Source: Lachnospiraceae bacterium (GTDB lineage Bacteria; Bacillota; Clostridia; Lachnospirales; Lachnospiraceae). Taken from it: 64,000 nucleotides of DNA. Below are positions 52,697 to 61,878 of the stretch, piece by piece. A program made the translations under genes and the position numbers. Where the stretch lies: the NCBI GenBank assembly GCA_910574805.1, contig CAJTCV010000009.1:148179-212178 (forward strand), given 5' to 3'. A model generated the notes under the pieces. It worked only from the letters and a program-made list of their open reading frames with translations, was not told where the DNA came from and did not search any database. Position 1 is the stretch's first letter; every line of letters begins with the position of its first letter.

Positions 52697-53698
52697 TTAG
52701 TTAGGATTATTATACAATATCTTTCTGGAAAAAGAAACTCTTTTTTCCCTTTGTGCCAGGAATTTTTCCAGCTTATCCATATGTTTTCCCGGAATCCACG
52801 CTTTATTGGTATTATAATAATAATTGGCCAGCTTCCAGAATTTCTCCGGATACTGCATGCGGAGGCTCAGATATTCCTTCTCTTCCCTGCAAAGCGGACG
52901 GACCTGCTCATAGGCCTTCAGGATCCGGCTGCCCAGACGAAGATCATAATCCTGCTTCTCCAGGATCTTCCTGAGGAAGAGATACAGATCATTCACCTGC
53001 ACATCCAGAGCAAATTTCTCAAAATTGATCACCGCCATCTGTCCGCTTCCCACCAGGATATTGTGATGGATATACTCCCCATGACAGAAATGTCCTTCCC
53101 GCAGCGCCTGTTCCCGCAGCTTCTCATAGGAGGATGACTTTAATCTGCATTCGATCTCCTGGGCCTCCTTCAGCACCGATGTACAGCAGGAGAGATAGGC
53201 CGTCTCAAACACATTTTTCTTATTTTTTTTCCGGATAAATGTATAGATCTTGCGAAGCTCCCGGTTGTGGCGCCCCAGCTCCTCGATCACATGAGGCGCA
53301 GACAGGCGGAGACGGTCTTCCTCTGTCACCTCGCAGAATCCCCTCAGGTCCCTGTGCATACCCGCCAGCAGAGAAGCAGCCTTCAGGATCTCGCTCTCGC
53401 TCCTGGTATCACACTCTCTTCCATCCAGGGATTCCTTCACCACGAACTGATCATATTCCCGGTATACCGTCGCAAGCCTGCCCTCCTGGTCCGGCTCCAT
53501 CCGGTCCACCAGATAACCGCATCCCTTCAGATGCTCCAGAAGTTCCTGCTCCTTCTGAAGCTTATAGACGCTCCCGGAAAATTCCCGGATCAGAAGCCTG
53601 CCCGCACTGGTATCCAGTAGAAATGCACCCCTTGTGCGCCAGCTTCCGTTCACGGTAAACGGGTACTGCTCCAATACCTGTAAATCTCTCTCGTTCAT
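52697..53698 (-). CDS. CotS-family spore coat kinase-like protein
   Basis: 333 aa from the ATG at 53698 (GGGGGG upstream). Aminoglycoside-phosphotransferase fold: GRLLIREFSGSVYKL (about 30-45), LLAGMHRDL, HCHGE-like FCHGEYIHHNILVG (about 212-225, catalytic loop with Asp replaced by Glu), VINFEKFALDVQVNDLYLFLRKIL. In CotS/YsxE/YutH relatives the HGDxxxxN motif is often altered, as here. Probably a coat or polymer-associated protein of the spore. Confidence 0.82.
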   Translation of the reverse strand: MNERDLQVLEQYPFTVNGSWRTRGAFLLDTSAGRLLIREFSGSVYKLQKEQELLEHLKGCGYLVDRMEPDQEGRLATVYREYDQFVVKESLDGRECDTRSESEILKAASLLAGMHRDLRGFCEVTEEDRLRLSAPHVIEELGRHNRELRKIYTFIRKKNKKNVFETAYLSCCTSVLKEAQEIECRLKSSSYEKLREQALREGHFCHGEYIHHNILVGSGQMAVINFEKFALDVQVNDLYLFLRKILEKQDYDLRLGSRILKAYEQVRPLCREEKEYLSLRMQYPEKFWKLANYYYNTNKAWIPGKHMDKLEKFLAQREKRVSFSRKILYNNPN

Positions 53699-53753
53699 AG
53701 AATCCCCCCACGCATCGGTCGTCTCGTACCTTCTATACATATGTGGGAGAGCA

Positions 53754-53777
53754 GAAAAATAGCACCCGAACGGGTGC
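53754..53777 (-). terminator. Terminator of the cas6-like gene
   Basis: GCACCCG-TT-CGGGTGC then TATTTTTC on the minus strand. Confidence 0.85.
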
Positions 53778-53795
53778 AATTTTAAAAAATATGTC

Positions 53796-54743
53796 TTACC
53801 GCCCTGACAGACGATACCGCCCGAAACCAAAGCTGGTATTTTTCCCCATGTGGGTGACTTCGCCTGCCAGCAGAAGAGGAATCAGCTCCTCCGGTATCTC
53901 TGACAGATGCAGCGCGCCTTTGATCCCCCAAAGCGACATCTTCTGATCCTGTGTACTGGAATACCGGCAGACCGGGACCGGTCTGGAGTGTTCCTGCAAT
54001 ACCAGAGGCCAGTCCCCGTCCCATCTGAGCTGTTCACAGTCTATCCCTTCAAAACAGTCCAGCATATAGAGCCTCCTGCACAGAGCCGGGATCATGGACT
54101 CCAGTGACAGGGACTGCTGCATCTTTCCCTGATATTTTAAGGTCACAGGAGTCTGGAAGCAAATCCTGTCCAGAGGCCTCCGGGCGGTTAATCCCTTCTG
54201 ACGGTATGTTACATAGTCCCAGAGCGTCTGCACCTGATAATGTTCCATGAAGACTTCCGAACCTCTCAGGATGTCTTTTCCCACAGTGTTCCGGACCGAC
54301 GCGACTGTATACCGGGCATGCTCCTTTCCGACGCCTGCCAGCCCCAGCTGATGGACCGCCTGCAGAAACTGGCTGAAGTATACGATCGTCTTCCCAAACA
54401 GGATCAGATGAAATTCCAGTATGTCTCCTTCCTGAAAATCTTCGTTATAATTTTCACATTCCAGCACATATCCCACGCTGTCCCCGGAGGTCACAAAATC
54501 CGGCTTCTCTTCAAATCGGGAATAGAGGGTCCTTCTGACGATGCATTCAGATTCAAAATCGCAGCTTTTGCACTGCCGATCCCGGATGCAGTTGGCGCGC
54601 AGCAGCATCTCTCCGATCCCGCCCCGGATGGCAGACACCTTATTCACGGGAAGTCTGGTATCCTCCGCGATCCTCAGTCCAAAGCGCAGCTTTACATAGC
54701 GAATCTGCAGCGCCCTTTTCAACAGTTCCAGATCCCAGGACAT
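53796..54743 (-). CDS. cas6: CRISPR-associated endoribonuclease Cas6 (PF10040-like)
   Basis: 315 aa from the ATG at 54743 (GGAGGAG). Two-RAMP architecture: the N-terminal half has AIRGGIGEMLLRANC (about 38-52) and a four-Cys cluster CxxxxxCKSCxxxxxC (about 52-67) typical of type III-associated Cas6. The C-terminal glycine-rich loop is NTSFGFGRYRL (302-312). Processes pre-crRNA. No repeats or other cas genes except the downstream-facing csx gene are visible, so it may act on an array elsewhere. Confidence 0.85.
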   Translation of the reverse strand: MSWDLELLKRALQIRYVKLRFGLRIAEDTRLPVNKVSAIRGGIGEMLLRANCIRDRQCKSCDFESECIVRRTLYSRFEEKPDFVTSGDSVGYVLECENYNEDFQEGDILEFHLILFGKTIVYFSQFLQAVHQLGLAGVGKEHARYTVASVRNTVGKDILRGSEVFMEHYQVQTLWDYVTYRQKGLTARRPLDRICFQTPVTLKYQGKMQQSLSLESMIPALCRRLYMLDCFEGIDCEQLRWDGDWPLVLQEHSRPVPVCRYSSTQDQKMSLWGIKGALHLSEIPEELIPLLLAGEVTHMGKNTSFGFGRYRLSGR

Positions 54744-54887
54744 TCCGTCTCCTCCTCTCTGATCTTTCTCCCGCCGCTGTGCCGCGGAATCCATACCGAC
54801 GGGCAGTAAAATCTGCCGGTTACGCAGACTCACGAGCGTTGATATTCAAAGTTCTGCGGAAATGTTTATCGCCCGTGAATATATATT
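54744..54887 (-). other. Gap between the CARF-HEPN gene and cas6
   Basis: 144 bp with no repeat-spacer structure and no promoter that I can support. Confidence 0.5.
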
Positions 54888-56366
54888 TCAGCCGCAGGAT
54901 CTTACGCCGTCCTGCTCCATGATCTCCTTCAGCTCCTTATACCGCTTCTCAAGATTTTTCTGAAGTTTGTCATAGCCGGCGGGATATTTCTGGAATCCAA
55001 AATGATTCAGTGAATTACGCTGATCCGACACGGCAGAAGACACATCCAGCAGCTTTTCTGACAGATTCATGGCCATCTCTTCGATCTTTTTAAGGTAATC
55101 TTCCTTTTCTTCTGCGTCCCGTTTTTCAAAATCGGGATCTGCGTGAAACTCCGCCAGCAGTTTCTCTTTCACGGCCTCTTTGTTCCCGTCTGACTGGCTG
55201 GTCTGGGAAAGCTGCTGGTTCGCCATAAATTTCAATGTCCGCCCGACGATCCCGTCTCTTTCTGCTTTGTCCCCGGCCGGAATCCCATATGCCTCACAGA
55301 GCCAGGTTTTGATGGTTTCCTCCAGCGCCGTGAAACCCTGCTGCGTTAAATTTTTATCAATCGCCCATTGAATGGCAGCCATGCCCGTCGCCGTATTTTC
55401 CAGCTCTATGCGCCCTCCCTCTTTTTCCATCCAGTATTTCCTGCTGAAGATATTCACGTCCCCGCGGATATGATCCAGCAGACGGATCAGCGGAGCATCG
55501 GAAACCGGCTGTTTATCTTCGCACATTTTTTCATAGGAATCATGAAATTTATTGTAGGCAGTCTGTATGCTCTTCTTCTCGTTTTTGTCGTTCTTATCAT
55601 ACTTTCCGCGGCCGGTATTCAGACAATTGGTCAGATCGCAAAGCCTGTTTATCATCTGCGTGGCATTCTTCTGCTCTTTCCTTGGTTTGACCGTCTCTTT
55701 ATACAGGTCTTTCAGCTGACTGCTGCTTCCGCCCTTGATGAAGGACTCCGCCGCGCTGGTCCAGTCCAGAATCGTACTGCAGGCCGACATATCCAGAAGG
55801 TTGACATAATACTTCCCGTCTTCTCTCCGTTCTCCCAGTTCAAACGCTCCATAATACATGCCGCCTACCTGAATGTCTTTCAGAGCTTTGGCATAGTGAA
55901 TCACCGTCAGCGCCTGCATGGGCAGATTCCTCAGGCCATGGGTAAAATCAAAATATACCGTCTCCTTCGGCCTGATCACCCCGTAAATCGCTTCAAAGAT
56001 CTCATCGGTCTCCGCCTTGTTCCGCCCCTCTTTGATCCGCACGCTTTCGATGGGGAGATCCGGATATTCTCTTTCCATAAGCTCCTTCAGCCCGATCTTC
56101 TGCTCCCCTGCCGCCGGCTGCCTGTTTTTCATTGCCGGATGCCTGCGCTCCGCCTCTGTATAGGCTCTCGTGCGCCAGTTCATCTCTTCGGCCCTTTCCG
56201 TCAGAAGCACGGTGATCCTGTCCCCTTCGCTGCATACGGGCATGATATATCTCAGCACCGCCATCTGGACAAACGGCGTGCGGTATGCAAAATCCGTCCC
56301 TTCCACTTCATAAGTACAGTCCGTATAGAGACTTGTCCCTAATACGGTGATAAAATGTCTGCTCAT
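54888..56366 (-). CDS. CRISPR-associated CARF-HEPN ribonuclease (Csx2/TIGR02221 DxTHG family)
   Basis: 492 aa. CARF domain: ITVLGTSLYTDCTYEV at the start and FDFTHGLRNLPMQAL (139-153), the DxTHG signature that binds cyclic oligoadenylate. C-terminal HEPN domain with RNSLNH (R450 to H455), the RxxxxH ribonuclease motif. Normally activated by cOA from Cas10 in type III systems. No cas10 is in the window. Start ATG after AGGGAGGG; first gene of the csx-cas6 pair. Confidence 0.88.
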   Translation of the reverse strand: MSRHFITVLGTSLYTDCTYEVEGTDFAYRTPFVQMAVLRYIMPVCSEGDRITVLLTERAEEMNWRTRAYTEAERRHPAMKNRQPAAGEQKIGLKELMEREYPDLPIESVRIKEGRNKAETDEIFEAIYGVIRPKETVYFDFTHGLRNLPMQALTVIHYAKALKDIQVGGMYYGAFELGERREDGKYYVNLLDMSACSTILDWTSAAESFIKGGSSSQLKDLYKETVKPRKEQKNATQMINRLCDLTNCLNTGRGKYDKNDKNEKKSIQTAYNKFHDSYEKMCEDKQPVSDAPLIRLLDHIRGDVNIFSRKYWMEKEGGRIELENTATGMAAIQWAIDKNLTQQGFTALEETIKTWLCEAYGIPAGDKAERDGIVGRTLKFMANQQLSQTSQSDGNKEAVKEKLLAEFHADPDFEKRDAEEKEDYLKKIEEMAMNLSEKLLDVSSAVSDQRNSLNHFGFQKYPAGYDKLQKNLEKRYKELKEIMEQDGVRSCG

Positions 56367-56624
56367 AACGATCCCTCCCTGTTTTCTTCAGAAAATCCAA
56401 ACTTTTTTTCTTTCCATTTCGGATTTATTCCCTTGTCACATTCGAACTCTTTTTTCAGTTCGTTGCAAGTCCTGTTTTTCATTGTTTTTTCTTACAAAAC
56501 CGCATCATTTTGATACGTTTTTATCTCTCATTTATGTGGTTTCAAAGTTGGTGTACCCAAATTGTACCCACGCATATCTTTTGAACAGACACTTTCATAA
56601 TTAGCTACACACTGTGTAGCCAAT
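56367..56624. other. AT-rich intergenic junction
   Basis: Composition drops sharply here, marking the start of the AT-rich accessory segment. It holds a near-perfect palindrome, GCTACACA (56604-56611) / TGTGTAGC (56613-56620), just past the stop of the small Gln-rich gene. No CRISPR repeat, no clear attachment site. Confidence 0.5.
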
Positions 56625-56855
56625 TCATATTTGCCCTTGCATATGTTTCCCCAATACTGCACAACATTCGGCAAACGCAAGCTGCTGATACTGAGTGTCT
56701 ATCTCCTCCGCACTTTTCAAAAAATCATCTAACTTCTTTGCGCAATCAGACACCTTCCACATTTGCTGACTATGATACTGTTGTTGCATTTGCTGTAGTT
56801 GCTCTTGTATTTGTTGCTGGTTAAAAATATTGTATATTTGATTTTGGTTGAACAT
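56625..56855 (-). CDS. Glutamine-rich small protein
   Basis: 76 aa, ATG after GGGAGGA. First 32 residues are Gln/Asn-rich (QQQIQEQLQQMQQQY) and probably helical, followed by a charged helix (KKLDDFLKSAEEIDTQYQQ) and two adjacent Cys (ECCAVLG). No known domain. Its upstream DNA carries one of the two ATCATGACCA palindromic elements. Confidence 0.7.
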   Translation of the reverse strand: MFNQNQIYNIFNQQQIQEQLQQMQQQYHSQQMWKVSDCAKKLDDFLKSAEEIDTQYQQLAFAECCAVLGKHMQGQI

Positions 56856-56903
56856 TTTATCCTCCCTCTTAACAATAAAGTTCTATTCATTAACATCTGC
56901 TTT

Positions 56904-56938
56904 CATCATGACCATATTATAAGCATTTTGGTCATGAT
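56904..56938. repeat. 35-bp palindromic element, copy 1
   Basis: ATCATGACCA (56905-56914) and TGGTCATGAT (56929-56938), 10-bp perfect arms. 32 of 35 positions match copy 2. Located between the AlbA-like gene and the Gln-rich gene. Confidence 0.65.
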
Positions 56939-56988
56939 GTAGTCATGATCCTGGTTATGAATAATATTTTTGATTTTTACTTTTGGGC

Positions 56989-58332
56989 TTATCCGGCAAG
57001 GTCATTTTTAATCTTCCTTACTTTTACTAATGTATTTAAATATTTTCTTCTAAGGCTTGTCCGACTGCCAAATCCAAATTTTTCCATAATTTCCGGTATG
57101 GATCTTGCTTCTTTGCAAAAATCCAGAATCATCATGACCACATCATAACCATTTTGGTCATGATCGTGTTCACTTTGAACAGGATGCATTTCATCATTCA
57201 ACAACTCTAAATACTTATCACACGCTTTGCAAAGTACCATAATCCCTGATGCGCTGATATTATATTCTGGCAGGCAGCCATTGTACTTTATGCAGGCATC
57301 TTTAATCTTGTCAAACCCTCTGCCCCATGCCTCTATCATACCACTCTTAAAGAACACATTTGCCAGTTTAGGATTATATGGCTTGGAAGAATGCTTTTCA
57401 AACAGCTTCTCCGTTGAGTTCAACTCAGACGGCATCTCACCATCGTTCCAGATATATATTTTATCTTCGTATACGCTAATCTGAATCGGGTTGCAAGCGC
57501 TATAATCCTTGTGAACCACCGCATTCAGCAATATCTCACGGAATGCATCCTGCGGAAACATAAACTGCTCAATCCTCTGAATCCCATCATAATAAATCAA
57601 AGCTTTCAAATATTTCGTATAAACCAAGTCAACAGCTTTATCAATCTGTTCAATCAGAGAGCCATGTATCTCGTCCTGATATTTCAAATCTGAATCAGAG
57701 TCGCCAAAATAACCAATCTTGATATAAGAACCCGTCACCCATTTCTCCGGATCTTTATAAAATGCCAGCATTGCTGCTCTTATGAGATAACCATCTTCAT
57801 CAAATAAATGAAGATTTTCCATCAATATTGTATCATCAACCTTTGTTTCTTCCTCCGTCAGCCTTCCTCTTCTTATCGCCTTTTCTTTCAGTAAATCAAT
57901 TGCCTCTCTTCTCAAATCTGTCACTTTCATCTTCGGAATCGGCATACTATCCCATGTTCTGCCCTGCGATTTCAGAATTGCTTTGTCCAGTTCTTTTCCT
58001 GTTATCGTCCTCATTGTGCTACCGGAACGATAAAAATATTTGCCATGATAGCTGATAAGCGAAGGGTACTTGTCCACAATAATTTCAATGTATTGTACTT
58101 TTCCCTCGTATAGCAGATTGACATCCGCCACAATACCCATTGTGTCTGTAATTTTATTGGGAATGGCTTCCAATAACCTTTTTCTATCTTTATCGTTGAG
58201 TCCAACAACCTCTCCGTCATCATTTTTTCCGATGTAAAGTGTTCCGCCGTATGCGTTGGCATAACCGCAAATCCATTCTAAAAATTCATCATGCCATGAT
58301 TCTTTATATTTTATTGTTTGATGTTCCGGCAT
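56989..58332 (-). CDS. Schlafen/AlbA_2-domain ATP-binding regulator
   Basis: 447 aa from the ATG at 58332 (AGGAGG/AGGTG upstream). N-terminal AlbA_2 domain: KYKESWHDEFLEWICGYANAYGGTLYIGKNDDGEVVGL (about 8-45). C-terminal HATPase_c_4-like part with FREILLNAVVHKDYSACNPIQI (about 265-286) and EAWGRGFDKI. The tail is a winged helix (RSIPEIMEKFGFGSRTSLRRKYL). Common in mobile and defence regions; function unclear, perhaps regulatory. It follows HerA by 58 bp on the same strand. Confidence 0.85.
   Translation of the reverse strand: MPEHQTIKYKESWHDEFLEWICGYANAYGGTLYIGKNDDGEVVGLNDKDRKRLLEAIPNKITDTMGIVADVNLLYEGKVQYIEIIVDKYPSLISYHGKYFYRSGSTMRTITGKELDKAILKSQGRTWDSMPIPKMKVTDLRREAIDLLKEKAIRRGRLTEEETKVDDTILMENLHLFDEDGYLIRAAMLAFYKDPEKWVTGSYIKIGYFGDSDSDLKYQDEIHGSLIEQIDKAVDLVYTKYLKALIYYDGIQRIEQFMFPQDAFREILLNAVVHKDYSACNPIQISVYEDKIYIWNDGEMPSELNSTEKLFEKHSSKPYNPKLANVFFKSGMIEAWGRGFDKIKDACIKYNGCLPEYNISASGIMVLCKACDKYLELLNDEMHPVQSEHDHDQNGYDVVMMILDFCKEARSIPEIMEKFGFGSRTSLRRKYLNTLVKVRKIKNDLAG
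57130..57164. repeat. 35-bp palindromic element, copy 2
   Basis: ATCATGACCA (57131-57140) and TGGTCATGAT (57155-57164), inside the 3' end of the AlbA-like gene, 226 bp from copy 1. Confidence 0.65.
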
Positions 58333-58390
58333 ACTTTTCACCTGCCTCCTATCATCATATTTGCATATTAAAATAGAAAATGTCCTTTTA

Positions 58391-59998
58391 CTACAAAATT
58401 GGCGTATCATTATTTTGTGTTCTCTCACATTTGGTCACGTGTACAAAAACATTATGTAAAAGGTTTACGCTAGTTAAAATAGATTCACCCTGATTTAATT
58501 TCTTTACATGTTTAATCGAATAATCATCTAAATGATTTTGTATCGCCCTAATTTCGTCATTGTGCGTAAGTCGATGGATCAGTAAAGTTCCTACTTGTCC
58601 TAAAAGAACAGGCGAAACATCTTGAGGATTTTGTGTTGTCAAAAATAGAAATATTCCCTTCTTACGCCCTTCTCTTGCTACAAGAGTTAAACCATTGTGA
58701 AATTCGTTCTCAGAATATTGTGACTTTGTATAGCGATGTACTTCGTCAATAAAGAAAACGAATGGTGAAATATTATCTTGCAAAACTACAAAATTGCATA
58801 TAAGATCAATAATCATTCCTCCTATTCCTTCCGTAGCTCCAAGAGCTGAGGTATTAATATATAAGCTAGAATTTGGTGTATGTACAAACGTATCTATTTC
58901 ATCCAGTAGATTATTCATCTTCTGATTGTGAGAAAAGAATGTTAAAAAATTCGTATTTCCCAATTGATACGTTACTTTTTGTACAAGATAACTATTAGCA
59001 TTTGCCTTAAAAGTGTCATATGTATAATTAGCCCCTCTATTAGGTTCTGAAACAGATTCAGCAGCTATTTGCTCAGGCAGGAGTGAGATATCAAAATCTG
59101 TATCCCCCTTAGAAACAGACGCAAGTTGTTGTTGCATTTGAGCAATATTTTCCCCATCCTTTCTCAAAAATGTAGTCTGCCCATTTTTTTGCTGATAACG
59201 CAAAGAATGTATAGCTTCAGAAAGCACCGCACTCTGAGTGTTGCTGTTTATTTCAAACAGCAACGCCCACTGTTGCATAGATATTTTCCCCGGAGAAATT
59301 GTTGTATCTTTTCCTAAATTCAATTTTCTTACTTCTTGCGAAGAAAAAGAGTTTCTATATTCTCCAGTAGGATCTATTATCAAAACTTTCTTTTTTTCAG
59401 TAATTATTTTATCCAATATTGATAAGGCGGACGTGGATTTTCCACTGTTAGTTGCCCCAACTACAAACAAATGATGATTAAATAATGTACTTGGTCTTAG
59501 TGCCACTCCTGCAGTATTCATATTAAGATATGTTGCAAATGGCGGGAGCAAATTTTCTGATAAATTGCCAACTTCAATGGAATCCAAGTATATCCGCACA
59601 ACATTCTTATTTGCTAAGTATACTTTATCCGTTATACCAACTGTTAGAAATTCTGGCAAAACAAATTTTTTATCACAATATGACATCAATCCAATAATAT
59701 CAATATTTATTTCTGGAAACACTGTTTCCGGTTTTCCATGATTAATGGAATCATGAAGATTTTCAGATGACGGAACCTTCGTTTGAAAAACTTCACCCAA
59801 AAAAATACCCCGAACAGAATCAACCACAACCAAATAATTTATTGTATTAGGAATAAGCAGTTCATCAATTATTTTTCGATGTGATAGCAATGACAAATTT
59901 TCAACCTGTGCAATGCTGTTATCTCTATAAACCTGAGATATTCTTCCAATGTAAAAATTGCTTTTGTCTATATGGTTATATAAAGAATCAATCGTCAT
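58391..59998 (-). CDS. herA: HerA-type hexameric ATPase of a SIR2-HerA defence system
   Basis: 535 aa. N-terminal HAS-barrel (1-140), then RecA-like motor: Walker A VGATNSGKST at 180-189, Walker B FVFFIDEVHRY near 418-428, and LFLTTQNPQDVSP. Overlaps the SIR2 gene by 11 bp. HerA associates with SIR2 in a large complex that degrades NAD+ and blocks phage. Start ATG after GGGAG. Confidence 0.92.
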   Translation of the reverse strand: MTIDSLYNHIDKSNFYIGRISQVYRDNSIAQVENLSLLSHRKIIDELLIPNTINYLVVVDSVRGIFLGEVFQTKVPSSENLHDSINHGKPETVFPEINIDIIGLMSYCDKKFVLPEFLTVGITDKVYLANKNVVRIYLDSIEVGNLSENLLPPFATYLNMNTAGVALRPSTLFNHHLFVVGATNSGKSTSALSILDKIITEKKKVLIIDPTGEYRNSFSSQEVRKLNLGKDTTISPGKISMQQWALLFEINSNTQSAVLSEAIHSLRYQQKNGQTTFLRKDGENIAQMQQQLASVSKGDTDFDISLLPEQIAAESVSEPNRGANYTYDTFKANANSYLVQKVTYQLGNTNFLTFFSHNQKMNNLLDEIDTFVHTPNSSLYINTSALGATEGIGGMIIDLICNFVVLQDNISPFVFFIDEVHRYTKSQYSENEFHNGLTLVAREGRKKGIFLFLTTQNPQDVSPVLLGQVGTLLIHRLTHNDEIRAIQNHLDDYSIKHVKKLNQGESILTSVNLLHNVFVHVTKCERTQNNDTPIL

Positions 59999-61193
59999 AG
60001 TATTCTCCCAAATAATCTGATAAATCCGAATTCATTGTTGCTTTCAAAAACACAATTTGATAATTATGCTTCATCAAGTCAATTAGTTTTAACCAATTAG
60101 GATTATTTTGAGTAATATTATAGTCACTGATTAAAACAGCCAAACTCTTGTTATGCAATATTGCTTGAATAATCATTTGAGAAATATGATTATCTGCAAA
60201 ACTAAAACCTGTTGTAATAAGAAGCGTATTAGAACGCTTTAATAACTCTTGAAATTTTGTAAACAATTCAAAATATGGCTCTTGATAACTTTGCATATAT
60301 TTATTTGAACTTGGAAAAATCATAATCGGATTAGAAACGTCTGCTTTTTCCTTTCTGCGAATACCTTTTGTATCACGCTCCCATGTTAAAGAACCATGCA
60401 ATTTGAGCAAATTAATAATATTTTTCTTATATTCAAGTTCTCTTGTTTTGATATTTTCTATATCTTTTACAAGATTCCATTCGAACATATCACTATTAAA
60501 ATATGGACGATGAGAAAATGAGAAACCATCCATCACAGTATATTCTATACTATCCGCCGCATCTTCAATTAGTGTATCATAATTTGTCGTAACTATAGTA
60601 AGTTTGCTAGGAGTTCTGACAAGATGCGATACCGTATTTATAAATGTCGAATGTTTTAGACAGTTATTATCATATTCATAACTTGTATTTTCTACAATTA
60701 GTTCAAAAATTTTCGATTTTGACCGAACATACTTAGAAGCATCCGCATCTGACACATATTTTTCAAAAGAAAGTAAGTCCGAAAGAAAATCCTCCAAGTT
60801 AAATGATGGGTTAAGTTTAGATGCTCCGCCTTGTTCCACGAGTTCTACAGGAACATTATACTTGCACAACTGTGCCAATTCTTGCAACGTAAAAAGATTA
60901 GAATTCTGTTTAAGTGTATTATTTATTAAATCAGCAAGCATAAATACTGTCTTGCCAAATCGTTTATCAATTTTTCCTGACGTACACAAGACAGATGCTC
61001 CAGCACCAACAAGCACAATTATATTACTAAATGTTTTGTGAATAAAAGAAGATGTTTCTCTTTTTATCAACGACTTAAAAGTTGATTCATCCATTGGACT
61101 TCCATCCTCCTTTGAAAGAATGGCTCCGCTTTTATAAAATGTATTATTTTCAAACTCATATTTTGAATTAGCTGAGATATAACAATCTACCAT
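59988..61193 (-). CDS. SIR2-domain NADase of a SIR2-HerA defence system
   Basis: 401 aa. SIR2_2-type fold: IIVLVGAGASVL (58-69) binds NAD, TIVTTNYDTLIED (199-211) has the catalytic Asn/Asp region, KLHGSLTW (264-271) the conserved His, and LITTGFSFADNHI (325-337). Depletes NAD+ on phage sensing in characterised homologues, causing abortive infection. AT-rich. Start ATG with GGGAGG upstream. Confidence 0.92.
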   Translation of the reverse strand: MVDCYISANSKYEFENNTFYKSGAILSKEDGSPMDESTFKSLIKRETSSFIHKTFSNIIVLVGAGASVLCTSGKIDKRFGKTVFMLADLINNTLKQNSNLFTLQELAQLCKYNVPVELVEQGGASKLNPSFNLEDFLSDLLSFEKYVSDADASKYVRSKSKIFELIVENTSYEYDNNCLKHSTFINTVSHLVRTPSKLTIVTTNYDTLIEDAADSIEYTVMDGFSFSHRPYFNSDMFEWNLVKDIENIKTRELEYKKNIINLLKLHGSLTWERDTKGIRRKEKADVSNPIMIFPSSNKYMQSYQEPYFELFTKFQELLKRSNTLLITTGFSFADNHISQMIIQAILHNKSLAVLISDYNITQNNPNWLKLIDLMKHNYQIVFLKATMNSDLSDYLGEYYDD

Positions 61194-61501
61194 AACAATT
61201 TGCCTCCCACTTTAAAATCTTTCACTCCTATAACTATGGAACAAATCCAGAATTAATTGTAGTAGTTCAATGCATCAAGTATGCTTTTCGACAAATTTTA
61301 TACTATCAGGCAGAACTACAAACTATCACGGAAACTGCCGACTTTCGCGTGACAGTACGATTTTCTCCCTGATTGCCCCTCTATCAGCAGCATTAAAGAA
61401 CATAAAAACGAGATTCACCACCCACCGTGATGGATCCCGCCAAACATCAAAATCCCTTGATTTTAAGCCATTCTTCAATACTTTTGCCTGCGAGTACTTA
61501 A
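61194..61501. other. Intergenic, no gene recognised
   Basis: A 282-bp plus-strand open frame at 61270 has no ribosome site or recognisable product. Probably decayed DNA next to the pseudogene. Confidence 0.4.
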
Positions 61502-61788
61502 TTACAAAAATACTTCGCCCAGGCGTCTTTGCAGCTTCTTATCAAAAGTAACAATATCAATACCCTATTCCCATTTATAACCATACAAAAGACAATCCAC
61601 AAAATCAAGTTTGGGTGATTTGGCAAATATTTCTAATCCGCGAAGTAATATATCCACATTAAGAATAATCATATCATTCATCAATTTACGGAAATTACAT
61701 GCAATGTCTTCCCTCGTAACCTGATATACACCTGTAATGGCTCTTTTATCTGAACTGCTGTTCCATCATAATATCCAATCGTAGACAT
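61502..61788 (-). pseudogene. Decayed toxin-antitoxin locus (antitoxin start fused to PIN-domain remnant)
   Basis: ATG at 61788 encodes MSTIGYYDGTAVQIKEPLQ, an antitoxin-like start, then the frame shifts into PIN toxin-like sequence: VTREDIACNFRKLMNDM, SPKLDFVDCLLYGYKWE, in-frame TAG at about 61568, then GIDIVTFDKKLQRRL. FVDCLL and IVTFDKKLQR are typical of the third and fourth acidic regions of PIN ribonucleases. An internal deletion, a frameshift and a stop make it inactive. Confidence 0.7.
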
Positions 61789-61878
61789 ATTTCCACCTGC
61801 CTCTCTGCTTATTGTTTATCATAACATCAGATATCATATCCCGCAATACAAATTTCTATCATCCCAAGCTCCATCTTC

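Noticed and set aside
56602..56622. Terminator after the Gln-rich gene
   Set aside because: The palindrome has a one-base centre and no T-run, so it cannot make a normal terminator hairpin.
53699..56624. CRISPR array near cas6
   Set aside because: I read the gaps at 53699-53795, 54744-54887 and 56367-56624; no regularly spaced direct repeats are present.
61270..61551. 93-codon plus-strand frame
   Set aside because: No ribosome site, and its 3' part lies antisense to the PIN remnant; composition looks like decayed sequence.
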